In this document: one piece after another, positions 32,852 through 40,659 of the stretch
Layout: every line of letters starts with the position of its first letter
How positions within the stretch are numbered: position 1 is the stretch's first letter
Source of the DNA: Umezawaea sp049997955
GTDB lineage: Bacteria > Actinomycetota > Actinomycetes > Mycobacteriales > Pseudonocardiaceae
NCBI GenBank assembly: GCA_049997955.1
Contig: JAEBDY010000011.1
Coordinates: forward strand, 186,001-250,000
DNA: 64,000 nucleotides
Reading direction: 5' to 3'
Made by a program: the position numbers and the translations under genes
Notes under the pieces: model-generated
The model's input: only the letters and a program-made list of their open reading frames with translations
The model's database searches: none
Told to the model about the DNA's origin: nothing

Positions 32852-33468
32852 ACCTGACCATCCTCGCCGCTTCCGGCGCCACCGGACTCGAACTGACCCG
32901 CCAGGCGCTCGACCGGGGGCACGTCGTGACCGCCATCGCGCGCGACCCGAACCGCGTCGCCGTCCCGGATTCCGACCGCCTCACCCGTGTCGCCGCCGAC
33001 ATCCGCGACCCGGACTCGCTGGCTCGGGCCATCCGCGACAGCACGACCGTCCTCTCCGGACTCGGCATCCCCAAGGGGGAGGAGCCCGGCATCCTCACCG
33101 ACGGCGCGAAGGTGGTCGTCCGGGCGCGGCCGGAGCGGATCATCTGGCTGGGGGCGTTCGGCACGGGCGCGTCGGCCGCCGCCGCGGGCCCGTTCACCAG
33201 GACCCTGCTGCGGGTGCTGCTCAAGGCCGAGTTGGAGGACAAGGTCGCCGCCGACACGATCGTGCTCGAAGCGGGCGGCACGGTGTTCCACCCCGGCCCG
33301 CTGACCGACGGCCCGCTGAGCGCGGACCGCCGGGCGCCGGGTCTGGCCGACGCGCCCCGACGGCTCTTCCCGGCCCGCGTCAGCCGCGCGACCGTGGCCG
33401 CCGCGATGCTCGACGAGGCCGAGAACCGCCGCCACCTCGGCGGGACGGTCGTCCCCGTCGAACGGTGA
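32848..33468 (+). CDS. NAD(P)-binding Rossmann (NmrA/SDR-like) protein
   Basis: A 206-residue atypical short-chain dehydrogenase-like protein. The N-terminus LTILAASGATGLELTRQALDRGH gives the GATG-type dinucleotide loop. LTRVAADIRDPDSLARAI and RIIWLGAFGTGASAAAAGPF follow, and no catalytic YxxxK is seen, typical of NmrA/NAD(P)H-binding sensors or reductases. GTG 32848 overlaps the IMPase-like stop by four bases. A perfect 18-base-arm terminator follows. Confidence 0.85.
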   Translation: MNLTILAASGATGLELTRQALDRGHVVTAIARDPNRVAVPDSDRLTRVAADIRDPDSLARAIRDSTTVLSGLGIPKGEEPGILTDGAKVVVRARPERIIWLGAFGTGASAAAAGPFTRTLLRVLLKAELEDKVAADTIVLEAGGTVFHPGPLTDGPLSADRRAPGLADAPRRLFPARVSRATVAAAMLDEAENRRHLGGTVVPVER

Positions 33469-33480
33469 GGCCCACCGAGT

Positions 33481-33522
33481 GCCGACGGCCCAGCACGGGA
33501 ACCACCGTGCTGGGCCGTCGGC
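33481..33522 (+). terminator. Strong terminator hairpin with perfect 18-base arms
   Basis: The arm at 33481-33498 begins GCCGACGGCCCAGCACGG and pairs perfectly with 33505-33522 around the loop GAACCA. It starts 12 bases after the stop of the NAD(P)-binding protein gene, closing that operon. Confidence 0.85.
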
Positions 33523-33782
33523 GTGCCCTGGACCGGGCCGTCGGCGCGGGCGGGGGGTTCCCCGGCGGGCGCGACCCCAGGGCTTGAACACCGACGGCAC
33601 CATCGCGAAGGTCGGCAGCGCCATGGCCGTGGTGGCGAGGAACGACACGAACCAGATGTCCGCGGGGCTCACCCCCGGCGGCGGCGACTCCGCCGTCCCG
33701 TTCCTGGAGGCGAGGTACGGCTTCGTGCTCCAGCAGATCGACCACGAACTGTGAGCAATCGCACGAACACGTAGGGTGGGAA
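33523..33782. other. Region without a supported gene; possible remnant
   Basis: After the terminator, one plus-strand frame (to TGA at 33754) reads AMAVVARNDTNQMSAGLTPG and EARYGFVLQQIDHEL. A minus-strand frame reads DIWFVSFLATTAMALPTFAM, which resembles a membrane helix. Neither has an SD or a recognised family, so I call no gene. It may be the remains of one. Confidence 0.35.
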
Positions 33783-33807
33783 CCAAACGGACAATTAGTC
33801 CGTTTGG
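33783..33807. promoter_or_regulatory. Perfect inverted repeat, TetR-operator style, upstream of the SulP-carbonic anhydrase gene
   Basis: CCAAACGGAC (33783-33792) and GTCCGTTTGG (33798-33807) are perfect 10-base arms around AATTA. The AT-rich centre and length fit a TetR-family operator. A second perfect hairpin, GGGCGGAG/CTCCGCCC with a GTGG loop (33816-33835), follows. The gene starts at 33895. No TetR gene is adjacent. Confidence 0.55.
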
Positions 33808-33894
33808 AGGCACGTGGGCGGAGGTGGCTCCGCCCAACGGCCCAGTGGTGCGCCGGACCAGGTCAACCGCTGCTGCTCTCCCGGAGGACCCCAC

Positions 33895-36132
33895 GTGGAC
33901 CCACGCGACGCGCCCTCGACCAAACCCCCTCGCCGCACCGCCGTGCGCCGGTGGATCAGAGAGGACTCCCGGCACGACCTGTCCGCGTCGCTGGTCGTGT
34001 TCCTGGTCGCGATACCGCTCTCGCTCGGCATCGCCTTCGCGTCCGACGCCCCGGTCACGGCCGGGCTCATCGCCGCGGTCGTGGGCGGGGTCGTCGCCGG
34101 GCTCCTCGGCGGCTCCACGCTCCAGGTCAGCGGGCCCGCGGCCGGTCTGACGCTGGTGGTCGCGGGCTTCGTCCAGCAGTTCGGCTGGGCCCTCACCTGC
34201 GCCATCACGGTCGCGGCGGGCCTGCTGCAGATCGTGCTCGGGCTGAGCCGGGTCGCGCGGGTCGCGCTGGCCATCTCCCCCGCCGTGGTGCACGGGATGC
34301 TCGCGGGCATCGGCGTCACGATCGCGCTCGCCCAGCTGCACGTGCTGCTCGGCGGCGCGCCCGGCACGGGGGCGTGGGAGAACCTCGTCCAGCTCCCGGC
34401 GCAGCTGCTCGGCGTGCGCACCGGGGAGGCCGTGGTCGGCCTGGTGGTGCTGGCCGTGCTGCTGGCGTGGCCGCTGATGCCCGCGGCGGTGCGCGCGGTC
34501 CCGGCCTCGCTCGTCGGGATCGTCGGCGCCACCCTGCTCGCCTGGGCGCTGTCCTGGGACGTGGCCAGGGTCGACCTGCCCGGCTCGCTGCTCGACTCCG
34601 TGCGGCTGCCGGAACTGCCCGCGGGCCAGTGGGGCGCGTTCGCGCTGGCGGTGTTCACGATGACCGTGATCGCGAGCGTCGAGAGCCTGCTGTCCGCGGT
34701 GGCGGTGGACAAGCTCAAGGATCACGGCAAGGCGGCGGACCTCGACCGCGAACTGATCGGCCAGGGCGCGGCGAACACCGTGTCCGGCCTGCTCGGCGGC
34801 CTGCCGGTCACCGGCGTCATCGTCCGCAGCTCCACCAACGTGGCCGCGGGCGCGCGCACCAGGGCGTCCGCGGTCCTGCACGGCGTGTGGGTGCTGCTGT
34901 TCTCGCTGCTGCTGGTCGGGCTGATCGAGCAGGTGCCCATGGCCGCGCTGGCCGGGCTGCTGGTCTACGTCGGCTTCAAGCTGCTGAAGGTCGCCGACGT
35001 GCGCACGGCCCGGCGCCAGTCCGAACTCCTCGTCTACGTGACGACCGTGGCGTGCGTCGTGTTCCTCGACCTCCTCATGGGCGTGCTGATCGGGTTCGCC
35101 CTGTCGGTGGCGATGATGCTGCGCCGGGTCGTGTGGGCGAAGCTCCGGGTGTCCCGGACCCCGGTGCCCGGTGGGCCCGACCACTGGACGGTCGTGGTGG
35201 AGGGAACGCTGAGCTTCCTGTCGATCCCACGGCTGTCACGGGTGCTGTCCCACGTGCCCGACGGCGCGCCGGTGGACGTGGAGCTGGCCGTCGACTTCCT
35301 CGACCACGCCACCTACGAGCACCTGGCGATGTGGCGCGATCAGCACGAGAAGACCGGCGGCGCGGTGCACGTCGACGAGGTGTCCGGCATTCACGGCGGC
35401 ATGTCGCGCGGCGGTCCCGGACCCGTGCTGCCGCGGTGGTTCGCGCCCTGGTCGGCGTGGCAGACGACGGTGCCGTCGCAGCGCGACGGCGAGCACGACG
35501 ACGCCGCGCGCCCGCTGGTGTCGGGTGTCCAGGAGTACCACCGGCGCTCGGCGCCCCTGCTGCGCCCGGTGTTCGAGGGGCTCTCGGACGGGCAGGAGCC
35601 GCAGGCGATGTTCCTGACGTGCGCCGACTCCCGCATCGTGCCGAACGTGATCACCAGCAGCGGCCCCGGCGACCTGTTCACCGTCCGCAACGTCGGCAAC
35701 CTCGCCCCCGAGACCGACGACGGCGTGGGGGCCTCGGTGCACTACGCGGTGGAGGTCCTGCGCGTGCCCGCGCTCGTCGTGTGCGGCCACTCCGGGTGCG
35801 GCGGGATGCGGGCGCTGCTCGACGGCGGCGCGGCCTCGGACGACCCCGTCGGCCGCTGGCTCCGCTCGGGCCTGGGCAGCCTGCACGCCCTGCGCGCGGG
35901 GCACCCCGCCGACCCCGGCGAGGGGTCCGAGGTGGACCGCCTGTCGATGGTGAACGTCGCCGTCCAGGTGGCCTCGCTGGAACGCCTGCCGGTGGTGCGC
36001 GAGGCCGTGGCCGAGGGCAGGCTCAAGGTGCTCGGCATGTTCTTCGACATCGGTGCGGCCCGGCTGTCGCTGCTGACCGACGACCGCACGGCGTTCTCCG
36101 CGCTGCCGGAGGGCGTTGACGTCCTGCACTGA
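33895..36132 (+). CDS. SulP anion transporter fused to a beta-carbonic anhydrase
   Basis: A 745-residue fusion. Residues about 25-420 form a SulP/SLC26 permease of 10-14 helices (LSASLVVFLVAIPLSLGIAF, GLLGGLPVTGVIVRSSTNV, typical SulP motif). A degenerate STAS-like domain follows (about 430-500). A beta-carbonic anhydrase occupies about 540-745, with zinc ligands Cys576 (CADSR), His632 and Cys635 (CGHSGCGG). Such fusions couple bicarbonate transport to CO2/bicarbonate interconversion. GTG 33895 has SD GGAGGA (33883-33888). The perfect dyad upstream suggests specific regulation. Confidence 0.93.
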   Translation: MDPRDAPSTKPPRRTAVRRWIREDSRHDLSASLVVFLVAIPLSLGIAFASDAPVTAGLIAAVVGGVVAGLLGGSTLQVSGPAAGLTLVVAGFVQQFGWALTCAITVAAGLLQIVLGLSRVARVALAISPAVVHGMLAGIGVTIALAQLHVLLGGAPGTGAWENLVQLPAQLLGVRTGEAVVGLVVLAVLLAWPLMPAAVRAVPASLVGIVGATLLAWALSWDVARVDLPGSLLDSVRLPELPAGQWGAFALAVFTMTVIASVESLLSAVAVDKLKDHGKAADLDRELIGQGAANTVSGLLGGLPVTGVIVRSSTNVAAGARTRASAVLHGVWVLLFSLLLVGLIEQVPMAALAGLLVYVGFKLLKVADVRTARRQSELLVYVTTVACVVFLDLLMGVLIGFALSVAMMLRRVVWAKLRVSRTPVPGGPDHWTVVVEGTLSFLSIPRLSRVLSHVPDGAPVDVELAVDFLDHATYEHLAMWRDQHEKTGGAVHVDEVSGIHGGMSRGGPGPVLPRWFAPWSAWQTTVPSQRDGEHDDAARPLVSGVQEYHRRSAPLLRPVFEGLSDGQEPQAMFLTCADSRIVPNVITSSGPGDLFTVRNVGNLAPETDDGVGASVHYAVEVLRVPALVVCGHSGCGGMRALLDGGAASDDPVGRWLRSGLGSLHALRAGHPADPGEGSEVDRLSMVNVAVQVASLERLPVVREAVAEGRLKVLGMFFDIGAARLSLLTDDRTAFSALPEGVDVLH

Positions 36133-36202
36133 GCTGACCGGTTCCGGACGACCGACGACCTCGTGGCCGCCCCGAGCGCGATGGCGGGTGGTCCGCGCAG
36201 CG

Positions 36203-36237
36203 GAACGGGCCGGGAGCGCGCTGCTCCCGGCCCGTTC
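36203..36237. terminator. Bidirectional terminator with perfect 15-base arms
   Basis: GAACGGGCCGGGAGC (36203-36217) and GCTCCCGGCCCGTTC (36223-36237) flank the loop GCGCT. It lies between the convergent SulP-fusion and GH55-like genes and serves both. Confidence 0.85.
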
Positions 36238-36250
36238 GCGTGGCGAATCC

Positions 36251-38110
36251 CTACGGGACCGCCGGGTAGTCCTTGATGAACACCGGCGCGCCGGTGTTGG
36301 TGGTGTCGGCGGGGCCGCCCACGCCGTTGACGACGTGGTCGACGATGCCGGCACTCAGGTTGACGGTCATGATGTGGTGCAGCTTGACGCCCGGCGTGTT
36401 CGGGACCTCGAACCCGTTCTCCGTGTGGATCGTCGGGTTGTTCTGGTTGAACACGTAGACGCCACCGCCGTAGAGCGCGTGGTTCTTCACGCGGGCGCCG
36501 ACCTTGTAGCCCGCGTAGCCCTCGACGCTGCCGTTCATCCAGTCCGCCTGCGTCGGCGGGTCGTACGGCAGTTCGTTCTGGTACAGGATCGTCGTGCCCT
36601 TGTCGCCGTTCCAGGTGGTGTTGTACTTCTGGAAGTGCTCGACGAACAGGCCCGTCGCGGTCACGCGGTCACCGTTGATGACCGCGCCCTGGCGGCCGGT
36701 GTTGGTGTTCCAGCGCTGGGTGTCGGTGAAGCCCTCGACGCCGTGGTCCGCGCGCCACACCCAGGTGTGGTCGATGAGCACGTCGTCGCTGTTGACCTCC
36801 AGCGCGGTGTCGACCTTGCCCACGTGCGGTCCGCCGACGCGGAAGTACACGTCGGACAGCGTGGTCGGGTTGGACGCCGAACTCCAGTCCCAGCCGTTCT
36901 TCTTGCCCACGCGCACCAGGACCGGCGACTCCTTGAGGCCCGCGTCCACCGTGACGCCCGCGATCACGACACCGGGGACGTCGGCGACGTCCAGCGGGAT
37001 CGCGCCGTTGACGGCGGTCAGCGTGGCGTGGCCGATGCCGAGCACGACCTGGTTGGGGCGCCTGACCTCGATGCTCCGCGCGACGTCGTACACGCCGGGC
37101 GTCAGCAGCAGGTTCTTGCCGATCAGGAGCTGGAAGTTGATGTCCCGCACCGAGTCCGACGGCTTCGCGACGTAGAAGTCGCTCAGCGGCAGCGTGCGGC
37201 CCGCGGTCGAGCCGGTGGCCCAGGAGGTGCCGACGCTGTTCTGCTTCGCGGACGGCACGCGGACGTTCAGCTTGCCCTTGGAGTCCGCGAACAGGTACGG
37301 CTTCTCCCGGCTGACCGGGGTCTTCGCGATGGTCGTGTACGGCGGGTCCGGGAACGCGGTCTCCTCGGGGGCGCCGACGACGCCGGAGAAGACCTGGTTC
37401 CACACGCCGTTGGACCAGGAAGCGACCTCGCTGTTGCGGGTCAGCCACTGCTGCTGCGAACCGTTGGTGGTCGCGGGCAGCTTCGAGTCGGCGATGAACC
37501 CGCCGCTGGCGTACTGCGGACCGGCGGTGCAGTAGTCCATGAGGGACAGTCCACCGTTGGTGAAGTTCACCCGGCGCATCGACACGGCCTGGGACACGGC
37601 CCAGAAGTTCGCCGTCGAGCGGCAGCCGTCCTGGCCGGTCGCGTTGACGTTGACCGTCAGGTTGGAGATCGTGCGCCAGAAGTTGACCAGCGCGATGCAG
37701 TTGCTCGTGCCGCCGTCGGCGAGGCAGCGGTTGTAGACCTCGACCTTGCCGTTGATGACGACGTCGGTCGGCGCCGCGCCCAGCCCGGTGATCTCGGTGT
37801 AGTAGCCCACCTTGATCTGGAGGGGCTGCTCGGCGGTGCCGTAGGAGCCCGGCTTGAAGAGGTACGCGTACCGCTCGGTGCCCATCTCGTTGTCGACCTG
37901 CTTGGCGTAGGTCGCGTCGAGGGTCGCCTGGATCTGCGCGACCGGCATGCTGGGGTCGAAGACGGTGACGTTCGCCCCGAGGTCGGGGGTCTTGCCGTGC
38001 GACTGGGTGCTGGGAGCGGCCGTCGCGGTGGTCGCGGCGGTCAGCGCCACCACCAGGCCGAGGGTGAACACCCGGCCGAGTCGCCGCATCGTGGAGCCCG
38101 CGGTGATCAT
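36251..38110 (-). CDS. Secreted GH55-like beta-helix protein (putative exo-beta-1,3-glucanase)
   Basis: A 619-residue exported protein. A signal peptide (about 8-35) precedes DLGANVTVFDPSMPVAQIQA, RYAYLFKPGSYG and GYYTEITGLGAAPTDVVING, then YASGGFIADSKL and SQQQWLTRNSEV, a pattern I associate with Streptomyces GH55 laminarinases. Databases often mislabel this family as adenylyl cyclase or coagulation-factor-like. ATG 38110 is chosen for its SD GAGAGGA; ATG 38161 is in frame. Two CebR-like boxes lie upstream, supporting a polysaccharide role. Confidence 0.7.
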   Translation of the reverse strand: MITAGSTMRRLGRVFTLGLVVALTAATTATAAPSTQSHGKTPDLGANVTVFDPSMPVAQIQATLDATYAKQVDNEMGTERYAYLFKPGSYGTAEQPLQIKVGYYTEITGLGAAPTDVVINGKVEVYNRCLADGGTSNCIALVNFWRTISNLTVNVNATGQDGCRSTANFWAVSQAVSMRRVNFTNGGLSLMDYCTAGPQYASGGFIADSKLPATTNGSQQQWLTRNSEVASWSNGVWNQVFSGVVGAPEETAFPDPPYTTIAKTPVSREKPYLFADSKGKLNVRVPSAKQNSVGTSWATGSTAGRTLPLSDFYVAKPSDSVRDINFQLLIGKNLLLTPGVYDVARSIEVRRPNQVVLGIGHATLTAVNGAIPLDVADVPGVVIAGVTVDAGLKESPVLVRVGKKNGWDWSSASNPTTLSDVYFRVGGPHVGKVDTALEVNSDDVLIDHTWVWRADHGVEGFTDTQRWNTNTGRQGAVINGDRVTATGLFVEHFQKYNTTWNGDKGTTILYQNELPYDPPTQADWMNGSVEGYAGYKVGARVKNHALYGGGVYVFNQNNPTIHTENGFEVPNTPGVKLHHIMTVNLSAGIVDHVVNGVGGPADTTNTGAPVFIKDYPAVP

Positions 38111-38136
38111 GCGGATCGTCCTCTCAGACGGGCGGT

Positions 38137-38150
38137 GGGGAGCGCTTCGG
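38137..38150. promoter_or_regulatory. Weak CebR-like box, promoter-proximal
   Basis: GGGGAGCGCTTCGG matches 10 of 14 positions of the CebR box TGGGAGCGCTCCCA. It lies about 27 bases upstream of the GH55-like start. Weak alone, it is supported by the better copy at 38249-38262. Confidence 0.35.
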
Positions 38151-38248
38151 CGGTGGAGCAAGCGCAGTCGCTCGCTATGCGGCGCACGATCATCGTCGAC
38201 CTGCCTGTTCGAAACGGGGAAGGGAGCGGCTCAGCGGTGGTAGGTCCG

Positions 38249-38262
38249 AGAGAGCGCTCCCA
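38249..38262. promoter_or_regulatory. CebR-like operator upstream of the GH55-like gene
   Basis: AGAGAGCGCTCCCA reads TGGGAGCGCTCTCT on the gene's strand, matching 12 of 14 positions of the CebR box that controls cellulose and cello-oligosaccharide genes in Streptomyces. It lies 139 bases upstream of the GH55-like start. No LacI/CebR gene is in the window. Confidence 0.5.
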
Positions 38263-38373
38263 TCGAGTTGGACATTTCTACCCCGTGAATCGGTCCCGCG
38301 CTACGTCCTGACGACCGGTTTCCAGGTCGTCGGTCACCGAACCAAGATCGTCCTAGAGTGCTGACCAGCGGTT

Positions 38374-39417
38374 TCAGCGCCAGGGCTCGTCGTCCACCCG
38401 GACAGCCGCGCCGCTGTCGGCCGCCTCCTCGACCGCCAGCGCGACGCGGTGGTCGTGCAGTCCGTCGGCGAGCGGGTACGGCTCGGGCCCCGCGTCGGAC
38501 ACCCACGCCGCCGTGTCCTGGAGCAGGGTCGCGATGGCGATCTCCTCGTCGTTCCAGCGCCGACCCTGGTACGGGTTCCGGTACAGGACGTCGGAGCCGA
38601 ACGTGATGTGGTCGGTGTCGAAGCCGTCGAGGTCGAGGTCGTACCCGGTCTGGCGGCGCACGACCTCCGTGCGGACGATCGTGCGGTCGGCCACCAGCCG
38701 CACGGCCTCGTGGTCGCGCAGTTCGCCGGTCGTGCCGCGGACCAGCAGGCGGCGCATCAGGAGTTGGTTGTGCCACTGGTTGTCGGTGAAGTCGTAGAGG
38801 CCGAAACCGCCGCCGTCGAACGCGATGGTCGCGATCGTCGTGGTCGCCTGCCCGACCTCCACCGGGTCGGCCCACCCGTCGCGGGTGATGGGGTCGGCCA
38901 GCGGCGCGGTCGTCCGCACGGCCCGCACCTCGGCGGGACCGCGGCCCGTCCCGAGCAGCGCCCGGATGAGCGAGACGGCGTGGTACTGGTGGGTCGAGGA
39001 GACGTCCACCCTGGTCGGGTCGCCGATGGCCCCCGAGCGGACCAGCGCCAGGCGCGCGGCGTGGGAGGGCATCCGGGTGTACTGCTCGGCGACCTGGACG
39101 AGCCCGCTGCCGCCGACCCGTGCCCACAGTTCGCGGAGGCCGTCGAGGTCGGGCGCGGGCGGCGTCTCGGCGAGCACCGGGACACCGCGGTCCACCAGGT
39201 CCGCCACCAGCGACGGCGTCACGCCCCACGGCGTGGCCGTGACCACGAAGTCCGGCTTCGCGGCCAGGCACTCGTCCAGCGAGAGGAACACCGGCACCGG
39301 CAGGTCCTGGGCCCTGCGCGAGACCACGCCGACGCACTCCAGGCCGTCCAGCGCGGCGGCGAGCCGCCAGAAGTACTCGGCACGCCACCCGGAACCCACG
39401 ATCGCGAAGCTCGTCAC
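38374..39417 (-). CDS. Gfo/Idh/MocA-family oxidoreductase
   Basis: A 347-residue NAD(P)-dependent dehydrogenase. The N-terminal Rossmann fold begins FAIVGSGWRAEYFWRLAAAL (GxGxxA-like), followed by PDFVVTATPWGVTPSL and GVPVLAETPPAPD, where the usual EKP motif is ETP. The C-terminal part (about 125-347) has EQYTRMPSHAARLALVRSGAIGD and HQYHAVSLIRALLG. These enzymes oxidise or reduce sugars and inositols; the EKP-to-ETP change removes the usual catalytic Lys, so activity needs proof. GTG 39417 follows GATGGGGG. Confidence 0.8.
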   Translation of the reverse strand: MTSFAIVGSGWRAEYFWRLAAALDGLECVGVVSRRAQDLPVPVFLSLDECLAAKPDFVVTATPWGVTPSLVADLVDRGVPVLAETPPAPDLDGLRELWARVGGSGLVQVAEQYTRMPSHAARLALVRSGAIGDPTRVDVSSTHQYHAVSLIRALLGTGRGPAEVRAVRTTAPLADPITRDGWADPVEVGQATTTIATIAFDGGGFGLYDFTDNQWHNQLLMRRLLVRGTTGELRDHEAVRLVADRTIVRTEVVRRQTGYDLDLDGFDTDHITFGSDVLYRNPYQGRRWNDEEIAIATLLQDTAAWVSDAGPEPYPLADGLHDHRVALAVEEAADSGAAVRVDDEPWR

Positions 39418-39488
39418 GCCCCCATCCAACACGGTCGTCCCTTCCGGACGAAGGTGGTGTCCGGGCACGGAGCCCGCGCGAAAACCCG

Positions 39489-39518
39489 TTGGCGGACCAC
39501 GGCGACCACTGCTAGTTT
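39489..39518 (+). promoter_or_regulatory. Candidate extended -10 promoter upstream of the small ORF and hydrolase
   Basis: TTGGCG (39489-39494), an 18-base spacer and TGC-TAGTTT (-10 at 39513-39518 with an extended TGn) make a good vegetative promoter by eye. Transcription would begin near 39525, only a few bases before the ATG at 39529. Confidence 0.4.
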
Positions 39519-39528
39519 TCCGGCGGCC

Positions 39529-39609
39529 ATGCGAGAGATCGAGGAGGTGGTACCCGTGAACGCAGTATCGACACGGGTGCTCCCCGCAGGGGTCGTGGTC
39601 GGGCGGTAG
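39529..39609 (+). CDS. Possible 26-residue leader peptide
   Basis: ATG 39529 opens a frame MREIEEVVPVNAVSTRVLPA and GVVVGR, ending in TAG at 39609. A GTG inside it at 39556 has a good SD (GAGGAGG) and would give 17 residues. It sits between a promoter candidate and the alpha/beta hydrolase start at 39655, with an imperfect hairpin at about 39617-39641. This is the layout of a leader or attenuator, but no codon run points to a specific amino acid. Confidence 0.35.
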   Translation: MREIEEVVPVNAVSTRVLPAGVVVGR

Positions 39610-39654
39610 GTCGTCCGGGAGCGCCGTTCACCAGCACTCCCGAAAGGCACGACC

Positions 39655-40386
39655 ATGCGTTTCACGTCCGAACAGCGCTTCGACGACGGCGTCCTCGAAC
39701 GCGAGTTCACCCTCGGTGAGATCCCCGGCATCCTGTGGACGCCCGGATCCGCGCCCGCACCGGCCCCGCTGATCCTGATGGGCCACCCCGGCGGACTGCG
39801 CAGGATGTACCCCCGGCTGGCGGCCCGTGCCCGGCACGCCGCGGCGGAGGGCTACGCCGCGGCCACCATCGAACTCCCCTGGGGCGGTGAGCGGCCCCCT
39901 TCCGCCGCCGCCGAGCAGGCCCGCGCCGACCTGCTCCGGGCGCTGGAGGCGGGCGAGCCGGTCGGCGACGAGATCATCGACCGGCTCGTCCTCCCCCTGG
40001 TCGACAAAGCGGTCCCGGAATGGCGGGCCACCCTGGACGCCCTCCTCTCGCTGCCCGAGATCGACGGCCCGGTCGGGTTCTCGGGAGGGGTGATCGCCAT
40101 CGGCGTCCGGCTGGCGGTGGTCGAGCCGCGCATCTCGGCCGCCCTGCTGTTCGCCGGGAGCTTCGTGCCCCGCAGCACGTTCGAGGAGGCCCGGCAGGTC
40201 ACCATCCCGCTGCTGGTCCTGCTCCAGTGGGACGACGAGGGCAACGACCGCCAGATGGCCCTGGACCTGTTCGACGCCTTCGGCTCCGAGGAGAAGACGC
40301 TGCACGCCAACACGGGCGGGCACACCGGCGTGCCGCGGTTCGAGGGTGACGACGGGAACCGGTTCTTCGCCCGGCACCTGAGGTGA
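39655..40386 (+). CDS. Alpha/beta hydrolase (dienelactone-hydrolase-like)
   Basis: A 243-residue cytoplasmic hydrolase. LILMGHPGGLRRMYPRL supplies the oxyanion His-Pro-Gly-Gly turn, GPVGFSGGVIAIGV the nucleophile Ser in GFSGG, LLQWDDEGND the acid and NTGGHTGVP the His. ATG 39655 has a purine SD (AAAGG). A possible leader peptide and promoter precede it. Substrate unknown; no aromatic-degradation neighbours adjoin it. Confidence 0.85.
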   Translation: MRFTSEQRFDDGVLEREFTLGEIPGILWTPGSAPAPAPLILMGHPGGLRRMYPRLAARARHAAAEGYAAATIELPWGGERPPSAAAEQARADLLRALEAGEPVGDEIIDRLVLPLVDKAVPEWRATLDALLSLPEIDGPVGFSGGVIAIGVRLAVVEPRISAALLFAGSFVPRSTFEEARQVTIPLLVLLQWDDEGNDRQMALDLFDAFGSEEKTLHANTGGHTGVPRFEGDDGNRFFARHLR

Positions 40387-40406
40387 GGCCTGGCCGGACT
40401 TCCGGG

Positions 40407-40623
40407 GTGCGACTCCGACGGGCTGACGTGGTGGCGGGCGCGCTGGTCCTGCTGGACAGCGACGGGCTGGACGGGCTGGCGTCAGCCCGCACTTCGCCCG
40501 CCTCACCCTGGGAGGGCCCGAGTTGGAGCACCTGGAGGACTCGGGTTTCGACCAGACCGTCCGGCTGTTCTTCCCGACCGCCGGGCAGCAGGGGCTGCGG
40601 ATGCCGACGGTCTCGAAACAACA
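40407..40623 (+). pseudogene. Fused remnants of a TetR regulator and a siderophore-interacting protein
   Basis: The frame from 40407 reads RLRRADVVAGALVLLDSDGL and DGLAS, the typical first helix of a TetR regulator, and then loses similarity. From 40481 another frame reads SPHFARLTLGGPELEHLEDS, GFDQTVRLFFPTAGQQGLRM and PTVS, the FAD-binding N-terminal domain of siderophore-interacting ferric reductases. It degrades after about 40623, and the NAD-binding half is absent. This suggests a deletion that joined two neighbouring iron-related or regulatory genes. Confidence 0.6.
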
Positions 40624-40659
40624 GTTCGTGCGCTCAAGTCCCCGGTGGCAGGGGAACGA

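Noticed and set aside
33580..33754. Possible short gene or membrane-protein remnant downstream of the operon
   Set aside because: Plus and minus frames both look partly protein-like, but neither has an SD, a full domain or a recognised family.
31060..35184. Open frame of more than 1,300 codons on the minus strand
   Set aside because: Only its final 298 codons form a real gene (LysR). The rest is antisense to the IMPase-like and SulP genes and is low-complexity Ala/Arg/Pro sequence, an artefact of high GC.
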